A stretch of DNA of 64,000 bases from Lactonifactor longoviformis DSM 17459 (GTDB lineage Bacteria > Bacillota > Clostridia > Lachnospirales > Lachnospiraceae), in the NCBI RefSeq assembly GCF_900129135.1, contig NZ_FQVI01000013.1:1-64000 (forward strand), written 5' to 3'. The notes under the pieces are model-generated. The model made no database searches. It was not told the origin of the DNA and worked only from the letters and a program-made list of their open reading frames with translations. Numbering within the stretch: the stretch's first letter is position 1; each line of letters starts with the position of its first letter. This document shows, piece by piece, positions 1-7,706 of this stretch. Position numbers and translations under genes: made by a program.

Positions 1-231
1 ATTCGTATGTGCATATGGAAACAGTGGAAGTTACCCAAAACAAGGAAAAGAAACCTTATGAAACACGGAATACCCGAATATTTTGCACATCAGGCGGCAA
101 ACAGCCGCAGGAAATACTGGTATGTATCGGGAATGGGAGCGGTCAACAGAGCATTAACAAAAGAAAGATTGATAAACAGTGGCTTCTATGATTTAGCCAC
201 TGCCTATCAGTCTGTGCACGTCAACTATTGA
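1..231 (+). CDS. ltrA: Group II intron reverse transcriptase/maturase, C-terminal end (partial)
   Basis: The reading frame is open from the first base and ends at 231, so only about 76 C-terminal residues are present. The segment IWKQWKLPKTRKRNL followed by GIPEYFAHQAANSR and KYWYVSGMGAVNRALTKERL matches the C-terminal maturase/HNH-side region of LtrA-type group II intron proteins. These reverse-transcribe the intron and help it fold for splicing. The stop lies two bases before the domain V hairpin, which is the normal arrangement. The protein is cut by the window edge rather than visibly damaged. Confidence 0.85.
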   Translation: MRMCIWKQWKLPKTRKRNLMKHGIPEYFAHQAANSRRKYWYVSGMGAVNRALTKERLINSGFYDLATAYQSVHVNY

Positions 232-302
232 AACCGCCGTGTACCGAACGGTACGCACGGTGGTGTGAGAGGACGGGAGTTAATCACTCCCTCCTACTCG
301 AT
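1..302 (+). mobile_element. Group II intron, 3' portion (partial)
   Basis: The window opens inside a bacterial group II intron. The end of the maturase reading frame (stop at 229-231) is followed directly by a domain V-like hairpin at about 233-264, with arms ACCGCCGTG and CACGGTGGT separated by the usual short bulge and capped by GAAC. A domain VI-like hairpin follows at about 272-297. The intron then ends with CTACTCGAT near 302, a 3' end seen in many maturase-encoding introns of this kind. Domains I to IV and most of the maturase lie upstream of the window, so mobility cannot be judged. The downstream exon carries no recognisable gene up to position 430. Confidence 0.8.
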
Positions 303-430
303 CCGGAAACCGGGTGATATAGTATTCTATGTATGGTACATAATCGTAATGACGAATGTATATGCCCCCTACAAGTAACCGGATACAGCGACAAAGATAC
401 GCTTAGCTGCAAAAATGGTAATCCGGCGTG

Positions 431-1456
431 TTACGCCTCCTGATAATCTACCTGATGCATGTGCTGAATCATGCGGAAAATCTGGCTGGTATAGCCCCAC
501 TCGTTGTCGTAAAAACAGATAAGCTTGAAGAAGTGCCCGTTCACCTGGATTCCCTCTCTGGCATCAAAAATGGAAGCATGAGGATCTCCGATAAAGTCAG
601 AGGATACTACCTCATCATCTACGTAGTCCAAAATTCCCGCCAGTTCATTTTCTGTGGCTTCTCTTACTTTCTTACATATATCTTGGTAGTTTGTCTCTGT
701 TTTCAACATAACATTTAGGTCAACAATTGAGACATCTGAGGTTGGAACCCGGTATGAGATTCCGGTCATCTTTCCCTTTAAGGAAGGGATGACCTTGGAT
801 ACTGCCTTCGCGGCACCTGTGCTGGAAGGGATCAGGTTTCCGAACACAGCCCGTCCCGTCCGCCAATCTTTTAGGGAACGGCAGTCTACTACTTTCTGTT
901 TCGCGGTAGCTGCATGAATGGTTGACATAAGGCCCTGCTCAATCCCATAGTGATCTTCAAGAACTTTGCAGATTGGAGCAAGACAGTTAGTGGTACAGGA
1001 AGCATTGGATATTACCTTCATATCTCTGGTGTAGTTTGCTTGATTGATTCCCATAACAAAGGTAGGAGTCTCCTCATCTTTCGCCGGAGCCGATATAATA
1101 ACTTTTTTAGCGCCTGCATCAATATGTCCCATTGCTTTTGCTGTGGTGCAGAAGGCACCTGTGGCATCGATAATATATTCTGCGCCGCATGAGTCCCACG
1201 GGATATGAGATGCATCACTTTCTGAAAAGACAGGGATTTTCTTTCCGTTTACGATAATCCCCCCATCGCAGGCGGAAAGTTCTCCCCTGAAACGCCCGAA
1301 TATGGTATCGTATCGGATCATATATACCATATAATCCAGATCTGCGTTGCGGACATTGATTCCGCACAGGTGGAATGTTTCGGGTTGACTGATGGCTATA
1401 CGGAATGAAACCCTCCCAATACGTCCAAATCCGTTTATGCCAATGTTAATCGCCAT
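431..1456 (-). CDS. gap: Glyceraldehyde-3-phosphate dehydrogenase, type I
   Basis: This 341-residue cytosolic enzyme oxidises glyceraldehyde-3-phosphate to 1,3-bisphosphoglycerate. The N-terminal Rossmann motif INGFGRIGR is present, the catalytic cysteine is about residue 154 in SNASCTTNC, and the C-terminal WYTSQ-type motif reads DNEWGYTSQIFRM. Length is normal for the family (about 335). The start is supported by GAGGAGG ahead of the ATG. The usual INDL stretch that recognises the NAD ribose reads GINVRNADL here, so the Asp is replaced by Val next to an Arg; cofactor preference may therefore include NADP (inference). The gene stands alone, is not in a glycolytic operon with pgk/tpi, and diverges from the tautomerase gene. 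It may be a second, specialised GAPDH. Confidence 0.92.
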   Translation of the reverse strand: MAINIGINGFGRIGRVSFRIAISQPETFHLCGINVRNADLDYMVYMIRYDTIFGRFRGELSACDGGIIVNGKKIPVFSESDASHIPWDSCGAEYIIDATGAFCTTAKAMGHIDAGAKKVIISAPAKDEETPTFVMGINQANYTRDMKVISNASCTTNCLAPICKVLEDHYGIEQGLMSTIHAATAKQKVVDCRSLKDWRTGRAVFGNLIPSSTGAAKAVSKVIPSLKGKMTGISYRVPTSDVSIVDLNVMLKTETNYQDICKKVREATENELAGILDYVDDEVVSSDFIGDPHASIFDAREGIQVNGHFFKLICFYDNEWGYTSQIFRMIQHMHQVDYQEA

Positions 1457-1878
1457 TATTTGAATACCTCCTCATAAGATACATTGCCGTGCAGCAGTTT
1501 TGGCACGGCTGACCCGGGGCATGTGCAGCCTCGGGTATACATTAGTTTTTGCACTGCTCCTTCTTTGTTATGACAGCTATATTCCTGTACCAAGCGATTT
1601 TCTTTGTTCTCTGCAATCCAGTGTTAGTTTATCATGTCTGTCAGAGGAATACTATAGAACGGGAAGTAATTAAAGTTTTAACGTGAAAGTACAGGATGTT
1701 GTACAAATGAATCTGGTTTTACCCTGGGAAAACGGGGTGCAAATTGAGGAAATTGTACAAAAAGCAGTGAGTAATACAAAGATTATTGATAAAATGTTCA
1801 CAGAATGTTCAAAAAGTTCACAGATAGTATTTTTTTATAAGGTATTCTATTAAGAAACAGCAGAAAGGAGATAAAAAT
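1457..1878. promoter_or_regulatory. Divergent regulatory region between gap and the tautomerase gene
   Basis: This 422-base non-coding stretch carries two copies of the palindrome TTGTACAA (1699-1706 and 1753-1760), 54 bases apart and so close to five helical turns. It also has three copies of GTTCA at 1796, 1807 and 1816, just upstream of the tautomerase gene. Such spaced palindromes suggest an operator, but no regulator is encoded next to it and none can be named. I see no small gene here. Confidence 0.4.
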
Positions 1879-2100
1879 ATGCCGCATATTATCGTACAAA
1901 TGTTCCCTGGAAGGGATGAAGCATCTAAAAAGGAATTGGCAGAAAAGCTGGCAGGGCTCACTGCAGAGACTCTGGGGCTTTCAAAGAGTGCCGTCTCGGT
2001 CACCGTGGAGGAGGTGGCCAGAGAGGAGTGGAAGGACAGAGTATACCGCAAACTCCTGGAGGATAAAAATCTGTTGGTTCCTCCGGGCTATGAGATGTAG
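1879..2100 (+). CDS. 4-oxalocrotonate tautomerase family protein
   Basis: This small cytosolic protein of 73 residues starts Met-Pro-His; after Met removal the N-terminal Pro would be the catalytic base typical of 4-OT tautomerases. The rest (IIVQMFPGRDEASKKELAEK, then TVEEVAREEW) follows the beta-alpha-beta pattern of the family, slightly longer than the canonical 62 residues. The start is set by GAAAGGAGA seven bases upstream. The AEC permease gene lies 45 bases downstream and probably shares its transcript, suggesting that the two handle a keto or enol acid, but the substrate is unknown. This is a family-level assignment only. Confidence 0.8.
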   Translation: MPHIIVQMFPGRDEASKKELAEKLAGLTAETLGLSKSAVSVTVEEVAREEWKDRVYRKLLEDKNLLVPPGYEM

Positions 2101-2145
2101 GAGTGAAGGATACATATGTATACGAAAGATGAGTGGTACAGATAA

Positions 2146-3072
2146 ATGGGGATTAGTATTGTAATAATGGAACAGATGCTCCAGCTTTTTCTGATAATGG
2201 TAATGGGGGGAGTCATAGTCAAAACTGGAGTCTTAAAGGGGCAGGACAGCCATATTTTGTCGGCAGTGACACTGTATCTCATATCGCCCTGTGTGATTTT
2301 GGAGGCATTTCAGGTGGATTACACCCTTCGGGTAAGAAACGGGCTTCTTTTGGCTTTGGGAGCTGCTGTCATCATACACATACTAATCCTGCTGTCTCTC
2401 CCGGTTCTAGGGCGGATATTCCGGCTGGATGCAGTGGAGAAGGCATCTATTGCCTACTCAAATTCAGGAAATCTGATCATTCCTCTGGTGACAGCCGCAT
2501 TGGGGAAGGAGTGGGTTATTTACTCCAGTGCATTTTTGTCTGTGCAGCTGTTTTTTATGTGGAGCCACGGAAAGATGCTCCTCTGCGGGGAGAAAAAGAT
2601 AGCGCTAAGAAAGATATTTTCTAATATAAATATGATTGCTGTTATAGCCGGAGCGGTACTTTTTATATCCGGATGCAGGCTGCCCTCTCTGGTGCGGGGA
2701 GCTATGGACTCTGCAGGGAAGATGATAGGTCCCATGTCCATGCTGATTGCCGGGATGCTGATAGGAGATATGAGCCTGAAAAAAGTATTCTCCTACCGCA
2801 GGCTGGGGCTGATTACATTTCTGCGGATGATTGTATTTCCGGCCCTTTCCCTGGCAATACTAAAATACAGCCCGCTGGCCGGGCTGACGGAAGACGGATT
2901 TACCATACTTTTGATTACACTTCTGGCGGTTATCACACCAACGGCCTCCTCTATTACACAGATGTCTCAGATATACGGGAAGAATGCGGAGTATGCCAGT
3001 GTAATTAATGCAGCAACCTCTGTGGTCTGTATGGTTACCATGCCTCTTATGGTTTTTTTGTACCAGCTATAA
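2146..3072 (+). CDS. AEC (auxin efflux carrier) family permease
   Basis: A membrane protein of about 308 residues with some ten hydrophobic segments in two halves, as in AEC-family carriers that move organic acids such as malate or malonate in bacteria. Recognisable stretches are LFLIMVMGGVIVKTGVL at the N-terminus and TPTASSITQMSQIYG near the C-terminus, the latter being the conserved break in the second half. The start is uncertain: the ATG at 2146 has a poor ribosome site, and the ATG at 2167 (MEQMLQLF) gives a more typical family N-terminus. It follows the tautomerase gene by 45 bases and is closed by the hairpin at 3167-3200. Confidence 0.8.
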   Translation: MGISIVIMEQMLQLFLIMVMGGVIVKTGVLKGQDSHILSAVTLYLISPCVILEAFQVDYTLRVRNGLLLALGAAVIIHILILLSLPVLGRIFRLDAVEKASIAYSNSGNLIIPLVTAALGKEWVIYSSAFLSVQLFFMWSHGKMLLCGEKKIALRKIFSNINMIAVIAGAVLFISGCRLPSLVRGAMDSAGKMIGPMSMLIAGMLIGDMSLKKVFSYRRLGLITFLRMIVFPALSLAILKYSPLAGLTEDGFTILLITLLAVITPTASSITQMSQIYGKNAEYASVINAATSVVCMVTMPLMVFLYQL

Positions 3073-3166
3073 CATATGATACGGCGTTCCCGGAACCGCG
3101 GCGTGTGAACAGCGGCGATATGGTTACTATTCACGGGGCGGTTGAAACTTAAAGCCTCCATAATCT

Positions 3167-3200
3167 TAAGAGCTCCCGGCCAATAGGCCGGGAGCTCTTA
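3167..3200 (+). terminator. Hairpin after the AEC permease gene
   Basis: A perfect 15-base-pair stem (TAAGAGCTCCCGGCC with its complement) closes on an AATA loop. It lies about 95 bases after the permease stop and before the minus-strand IS66 relic. No clear T-run follows on the plus strand, so it may be a processing stop as much as an intrinsic terminator. Confidence 0.6.
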
Positions 3201-3253
3201 GATAAAACAATGGTTTTAATTATTTTTGCACGGCAACAGGAAGCAGCCTCTTC

Positions 3254-3855
3254 TTAAACTGCCCCTGCCTCCGGGATGCTGTTCCTGTAATGGATTGCTT
3301 CTTTTATCCATTCCAGCACCTGCCCTTCTGACACACATATCATGACAGAACCCTGTTTCCCATTTACACGGCCAAAGGTGAAATCCACGTGCATGTAAGG
3401 GGAGGACAGCAGCTTCAGGAAGATTTCACTGCGTTCTTCTTCCGTTTTCTCTGAAAACTCTTTGAAAGACCGCATATCATCCCGGCGGACAGGGCAAGCT
3501 TTCCCCCTGAGACTGCTTTTAGGAATTCTCCTGTTTTGCTGATGGATACGCAGCATTGGTTATTGAGCAGGTATGCCGCCGCCTTTACCGTCCCGTCATA
3601 GTTCACATCATCCCTGACACCACCTCGGTCGTCACATGCAGGATGACCACCTGCCTGCGGATCTGTCTGCCCCGGCTTCCGGCCGGTCTTTTCCCTGCCG
3701 TTATGGATTTTTACATGGTTCGGGCTCTGGGATGAGGGTTTTGACGAATTGGTATAGTCGCAGTTGACGCGCGCCGCCAGTTCCCGGTTCTTTTCCTTTT
3801 CCTCCTCAAGCTGTGTCTTCTCTTCATAAAGTTCTCGATAATAGGAAGTTTGCAC
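3254..3855 (-). pseudogene. IS66-family transposase relic
   Basis: Two minus-strand frames together recall an IS66 transposase. The upstream frame (3415-3855) has a coiled N-terminus rich in Glu and Lys, then NSSKPSSQSPN and REKTGRKPGQTD, the IS66 N-terminal signature. The downstream frame (3254-3556) carries SPYMHVDFTFGRVNGKQGS, which matches the start of the IS66 catalytic region. The frames are offset, the zinc-finger and much of the middle are missing, and the C-terminal half with the last catalytic residues is absent. No terminal inverted repeats or tnpB/tnpC partners were seen, so it is an immobile remnant. Confidence 0.75.
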
Positions 3856-4016
3856 AGCGTGCGTTCTATTATTGTCATGCTGTAGTCTGTAGATTGTATA
3901 TAACGTATAAGGGGATTTACAGATTTATATAGATTTTCATATTTTGTAATAGTATAATTAAGATAACAGTGAAGGTGCTGAACAGTTGCCAATTAAGTAA
4001 AAGACAGGGGACGCAT

Positions 4017-4358
4017 ATGAATATACAGATTTTTGGAAGCAAGAAGGACTTTGATACTAAGAAAGCAGAGCGATATTTTAAGGAGCGCGGTATCAAGGCC
4101 CAGTTTATAGATATGAAAGAGAAGGGCATGAGTAAGGGTGAGTTCAACTCCGTTTGCCAGGCTGTTGGTGGATATGAAAAACTAATCGATCAGAACTGCA
4201 AGGATAAAGACTTATTAGCTCTTGTGACCTATATTGCAGAAGAAGACCGTGTCGAGAAGATGCTGGAAAATCAAAAGATCATCAAGAAGCCCATTGTCCG
4301 AAATGGTAAGCAGGCCACTATCGGCTATCAACCTGATGTCTGGAAGGAGTGGAAGTAA
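4017..4358 (+). CDS. ArsC/Spx-fold (thioredoxin-like) protein without the catalytic cysteine
   Basis: A 113-residue protein with the ArsC/Spx/YffB fold: an N-terminal strand (NIQIFGS), a middle helix region, then KKPIVRNGKQATIGYQPDVW, matching the family pattern 'P-ll-d-g-…-iGf-…-w'. In arsenate reductases and Spx the first loop carries a Cys (CxxC or CxxS). Here it reads GSKKDFDTKKAERYF, so no Cys is present; the only cysteines are near residues 45 and 59. It is therefore unlikely to be an arsenate reductase. The ATG at 4017 has AGGGGAC upstream; a longer in-frame ATG at 3969 lacks a ribosome site. It is the first gene of a three-gene operon with a 98-residue unknown and ThpR. Confidence 0.75.
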   Translation: MNIQIFGSKKDFDTKKAERYFKERGIKAQFIDMKEKGMSKGEFNSVCQAVGGYEKLIDQNCKDKDLLALVTYIAEEDRVEKMLENQKIIKKPIVRNGKQATIGYQPDVWKEWK

Positions 4359-4655
4359 ATGAAGCCCAGGAGCGAAAAATGCATGGAGCTTTATCGCTTG
4401 ATGCTGAAGCGCGGCTATTCGGAACCATTTTGCGATGAGGTAACAAAGAATCTGAATACCGATTGGACTGCACAGCGAATGATCGGATATTTATCTCATT
4501 ATGAAAAGCTGCGTCTGGAAGATATGGCAGATGAGGTGCTGGCAATCTTGAGTGACCGGAATCGGATCATGGATAAAAAATTAACCGAGGCTGCCAATAT
4601 CAGATGGAATGAGATGATGTGGGATGGGTTTCCCTACGGAGAGGAGGATGAATAA
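4359..4655 (+). CDS. Conserved-looking hypothetical protein (98 aa)
   Basis: I do not recognise this family. The protein is small, charged and soluble, with several predicted helices (for example CMELYRLMLKRGY and LEDMADEVLAILSDRNRIMDK) and an acidic C-terminus GEEDE. It starts on the base after the ArsC-like gene's stop and its own stop overlaps the ThpR start in TAATG, so translation of the three genes is probably coupled. Intact frame and tight packing argue for a real gene. No function is proposed. Confidence 0.7.
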   Translation: MKPRSEKCMELYRLMLKRGYSEPFCDEVTKNLNTDWTAQRMIGYLSHYEKLRLEDMADEVLAILSDRNRIMDKKLTEAANIRWNEMMWDGFPYGEEDE

Positions 4656-5146
4656 TGCGTTTATTTGTGGCAATCCAGCTTTCCGATGAGATGAAGACAT
4701 CCCTGATTGGCCTGATGCATGACTGCAAAACTCAGGGAATCAAGGGAAATTATACGCCGGCTCAGAATCTGCATCTTACTTTGTGCTTCATCGGTGAGAC
4801 GAAGGAAAAGGATACGATCAAGCAGGCATTGAAGGCAGTAAAATATAAGCCATTCAAATTGGCACTGACCGAAACCGGCAATTTTGATGATCTGATTTGG
4901 GCAGGAGCCCGCAGCGGACAGAGTATCAACTCGCTGGTGACAGATATTAGTAAAGCCCTGCACGAAGCTGGGATTCCTTTCGATGAGAAGAAGTTTGTTC
5001 CGCATATTACCCTTATTCGGAAAGCTTCGAAAAATCCGGGAAAACTGGCCATAAAGAAAGTGGATATGATGGTGAAGAAAATTTCACTGATGAAGTCAGA
5101 ACGAGTGAATGGGAAAATGGTATACACTGAGATTTTCTCATTTTGA
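4655..5146 (+). CDS. thpR: RNA 2',3'-cyclic phosphodiesterase (2H/LigT family)
   Basis: A 163-residue cytosolic protein of the 2H phosphoesterase superfamily. It has both catalytic H-x-T motifs: H40-L-T42 in NLHLTLCFIG and H117-I-T119 in PHITLIRK. The N-terminus MRLFVAIQLSDE is typical of ThpR, which hydrolyses RNA 2',3'-cyclic phosphates and can ligate tRNA halves in vitro. Length is close to the usual 180. The ATG overlaps the upstream stop (TAATG). It closes the operon begun by the ArsC-fold gene; nothing here shows which RNA it acts on. Confidence 0.88.
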   Translation: MRLFVAIQLSDEMKTSLIGLMHDCKTQGIKGNYTPAQNLHLTLCFIGETKEKDTIKQALKAVKYKPFKLALTETGNFDDLIWAGARSGQSINSLVTDISKALHEAGIPFDEKKFVPHITLIRKASKNPGKLAIKKVDMMVKKISLMKSERVNGKMVYTEIFSF

Positions 5147-5167
5147 TGTAAGAGAGGAGGACGAGTA

Positions 5168-5366
5168 ATGTTGCAGCAGCCGATATCAGAGAGCCATCTA
5201 CAGAGAAATTGGTCACGGCCTGAATCCGAAGGTGCTGCGGATCGTGGGTGGAGACAATCCGGGAATTACAGCGGACGAGATCCTTTATTCGCTGCTTAGC
5301 AGAGCTGCAAATACCGCTAAGCTAATGATAAAAGATAAATCCCAGTTTGCGCAGGAGGTAACATGA
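5168..5366 (+). pseudogene. Frameshifted fragment of an unidentified gene
   Basis: After a good ribosome site (GAGAGGAGGACGAGTA) an ATG at 5168 opens a frame that fails at about 5302. A second frame over the same bases reads HGLNPKVLRIVGGDNPGI then TADEILYSLLSRAANTAKLM and runs to a stop that overlaps the ATG at 5363. The second frame has the look of real protein sequence, so a frameshift or deletion near 5200-5215 is likely. I cannot name the family. Confidence 0.4.
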
Positions 5367-5965
5367 AAATATTATTTGCGTCAGGGTGTGCCTTACGAAA
5401 TTATAAGCCAGAATTGGTAAATAGAATGACTTCCTTTTTGACAGAAGCCGGTATAATCGACGGAACCTATGAAATCTGCTGTAAGTCCGGTCAGACCATA
5501 GATGAAGAGACGATTCTGATCGATTGCTGTCCAGGATGCAGTTATAAATTTGAGATATACCCAAATGTGAAGGTCGTTTCTCTTTGGAAGGTTCTTCTTA
5601 ATTCTGATTTTCCATTTCCAAATTACAACGGAAGAATGATGACGATACACGATACTTGTCATGCACGAAAACGAAACTCCACGGAAATGCAGGATACTGC
5701 CAGAGAATTGTGCGGAAGGATGAATATTACTCTGATAGAACCATTAAAGACAAGAGATGAAACTCCTTGCTGCGGAGGATGCGCGAAGGATTATGAAACC
5801 AGAAAGAAGATGGCAATACACAGAGCAGGACAGCTTCCGGTGAAAGATGTAGTTCTATATTGTACCGGATGCACACGCAGCTTCAGCATTACGGAGACCG
5901 TACCGCATCATCTGCTTGATCTACTTTTTGAGGAAGAAACAGATGGTCTTACAGTAATCAGATAG
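5363..5965 (+). CDS. Cysteine-rich (CCG-domain) Fe-S binding protein
   Basis: A 200-residue soluble protein with cysteine clusters of the CCG/heterodisulfide-reductase HdrB type: IDCCPGCSYKFE near residue 55, TCHARK near 100, CCGGC near 134 and YCTGCTRSF near 168. CCG domains bind non-cubane iron-sulfur clusters and take part in thiol/disulfide or electron transfer. No separate ferredoxin domain or dehydrogenase partner is encoded nearby, so its partner is unknown. The ATG is preceded by GCAGGAGG. The gene is intact although both neighbours are broken genes. Assignment to the domain family is solid; the exact role is open. Confidence 0.72.
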   Translation: MKILFASGCALRNYKPELVNRMTSFLTEAGIIDGTYEICCKSGQTIDEETILIDCCPGCSYKFEIYPNVKVVSLWKVLLNSDFPFPNYNGRMMTIHDTCHARKRNSTEMQDTARELCGRMNITLIEPLKTRDETPCCGGCAKDYETRKKMAIHRAGQLPVKDVVLYCTGCTRSFSITETVPHHLLDLLFEEETDGLTVIR

Positions 5966-6047
5966 ATCCCAGTTTGTCGAGGAGTAACGCATACTCACAT
6001 AAATGGTAATTGCGAGGAGTAGGATAATCAAGTAGGAGAAAAAGAAA

Positions 6048-6116
6048 ATGAAATTTATTTGTTATGCAAAATGTCAGAGAGACCAATCAAGGAAGCCGAG
6101 TGGGCAGGAAAGTTAG
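6048..6116 (+). pseudogene. Short ORF resembling an ArsC-family N-terminus (fragment)
   Basis: A 22-codon frame starting MKFICYAKCQ sits behind AGTAGGAGAAAAAG. The first residues resemble the N-terminus of ArsC/Spx-type proteins (K-F-I-C-Y-x-K-C), but the frame ends after RDQSRKPSGQES. It is probably another truncated gene head in this decayed stretch; a chance ORF cannot be excluded. Confidence 0.3.
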
Positions 6117-6125
6117 GGAAATAAG

Positions 6126-6345
6126 ATGGTTAAACCAATCGTAAAGGATGTCTTCTTCCTGGGCCACGCCTTAGCGCCCAGTGGACCTTGTCATCGGAGA
6201 AGTCAGAGCCAGCCCCCAAGGAGGATCTGCAGGTGGGAAGAGACTTACAGGATACATTAAAAGCACACTGGGCAGAGTGCGTCGGCATGGCGGCTAACAT
6301 GATCGGTGTGAAGAAGAATATTATTATCGTTAACATGGGCTTCAG
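6126..6345 (+). pseudogene. Peptide deformylase-like gene fragment
   Basis: The ATG at 6126 begins MVKPIVKDVFFLG, typical of the short clostridial peptide deformylase-like proteins. After a small out-of-frame insertion the sequence resumes as KSEPAPKEDLQVGRDLQDTL and then CVGMAANMIGVKKNIIIVNMG, which contains the deformylase motif I (G-x-A-A-N-x-I-G). The motif II (EGCLS) and the metal-binding HExxH are absent because the frame runs into EamA-like sequence near 6340. It is therefore an inactive remnant of a metal-dependent N-formyl-methionine hydrolase paralogue. Confidence 0.7.
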
Positions 6346-6615
6346 TGATGGTGTGAATTCCAATCTGGCGACGGCCATCCGTACCATGGTCGTGGTAGTG
6401 ATGGCCTGGGGAATGGTATTTCTGACACATGCTCAGAGTGCATTGCCATAAATCAGCAGGAAAAGCTGAATCTTCTTGGTGCTGTCCGGTCTGGCAACGG
6501 GGGCATCCTGGCTTTGCTATTACAGGGCCCTGCAGATGGGCGAAGCCTCCACGGTGGTGCCCATCGACAAGCTGTTGGTGGTAATCACTCTGGTGTTGAC
6601 GAGCGCCGGGAGTTA
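6346..6615 (+). pseudogene. EamA/DMT-family permease gene fragment
   Basis: Directly after the deformylase piece the same frame reads NSNLATAIRTMVVVVMAWG, characteristic of the first half of EamA-domain drug/metabolite transporters. A different frame then continues with FLVLSGLATGASWLCYYRAL and QMGEASTVVPIDKLLVVITL until a stop at 6613-6615. At least one frameshift and an internal TGA separate the pieces. Only about 90 of the usual 140-300 residues are left. The gene is broken at both ends. Confidence 0.7.
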
Positions 6616-6697
6616 GATGAGCGCGAAAATCATAATCCATGTGAACAATCTAGTAACAGCGCATGAAGTCACTAACAAAGAACGATAGGTGGCAGAA

Positions 6698-6841
6698 ATG
6701 AAGATTGAATATATTAGAGAATTCATAGAATTGATACAATCACAAAGTTTCAGTAGAACTGCAGAGAAATATTATTTATCCAGATCTGCTCTTACTAAAC
6801 ATATCTCAGCACTGGAAGAACCGGAATGGCAGGCACTTTAG
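6698..6841 (+). pseudogene. LysR-family regulator, N-terminal fragment
   Basis: A 47-codon frame starts MKIEYIREFIELIQSQSFS and continues RTAEKYYLSRSALTKHISAL, which is a LysR winged helix-turn-helix up to the recognition helix. It then runs at about 6820 into sequence belonging to the following GcvT-like gene and stops at 6839-6841. The effector-binding domain is gone. A ribosome site (AGGTGGCAG) precedes the ATG, so a short peptide could still be made. Confidence 0.7.
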
Positions 6842-7554
6842 GGTATGAAGTCCATGGGAAATTTGAAGATGCACTTACCGTATATGAAGCACTAATGGAT
6901 GCCGGAAAAAAATATGGAATTACTCCAATTGGAAATCATGCCTATAGGAATGCTCATACAGAGGGCAGTATTCCACAGGCAACGCTTCATTTCTCTTATG
7001 GTGCTGAGGGAATGGAATCCACAGTTACCGGAAGCTTCGGTTCAGACTGTCCTTACCGTTTGCTTAGTCCTATTGACTGTGGTTGGGAAAAAATGATTAA
7101 TTTCAAACATAACTTCCCGGGAAAAGAAGCTTTGGAAAAGGAACTTAATTCACCACATAATACCATGGTTCATCTGATTTGGAATACAGAGGATTGTGTG
7201 AAAGCAATTGCAGCTAGCATGGATCCTTCAATGCGTGTGGATGAAATGCCTTTATCAGAAGATTTTAGCTATCTAAAAGGAGGATTCGAGGTTCACATTG
7301 ATCAGATCCTGGATGGAGACCGAGTAATCGGAGGCGCATCGGGAAGAATGTTCTCACCGAAAAACTATGAGATGCATTCTCTTGGAATAATTGAAGAAAA
7401 GTATGCAGTCGAAGGTAAAGAAGTTGAGGTTTTATGGGGACGTCCCGGAACGACGCAGATGAGAATCCGTGCAAAAGTTGTCTTGAAACCGTATATCAAA
7501 GAGAACAGAAATGATGAATTTGATGTTGAAAACATACCACATCCGATTTTTTAA
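6823..7554 (+). pseudogene. GcvT-like aminomethyltransferase/O-demethylase family, 5'-truncated
   Basis: About 242 residues remain of a GcvT-fold protein. The piece begins GMAGTLGYEVHG, the middle of the family (substrate-side G-x-x-G-Y-E motif), and carries a complete C-terminal half including EEKYAVEGKEVEVLWGRPG. Family members include the glycine-cleavage T protein and tetrahydrofolate-dependent vanillate/syringate O-demethylases; the latter fits the methyl-transfer theme of this window, but that is inference. The N-terminal half, which holds much of the folate site, is missing and has been replaced by the LysR fragment. An ATG at 6826 exists but has no ribosome site, so I call it a pseudogene. 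Confidence 0.65.
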
Positions 7555-7706
7555 TAACATTTACATAGCTGGAACTGACCGATCAACAGCTTTTATAGTT
7601 TCCGCGGACAAGGGCATCCTCGGTGGTGTCCTTTTCTTTTCCGCATATTTTACACCTGCAGTGCCAGAATACAGACCCCCGGGAGTCCCGCTATTCGGCG
7701 AGGTGT

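Noticed and set aside
303-430. tRNA or small RNA gene in the exon after the intron
   Set aside because: No cloverleaf, TTCGA-type loop or CCA end can be found.
3711-3992. 93-codon minus-strand ORF upstream of the IS66 relic
   Set aside because: No resemblance to IS66 accessory proteins and no ribosome site; it overlaps the relic in another frame.
4017-4358. Arsenate reductase
   Set aside because: The catalytic Cys of ArsC is absent and no ars genes are near.
6130-6640. Minus-strand genes over the deformylase/EamA fragments
   Set aside because: Plus-strand frames give recognisable protein families; the minus frames do not.
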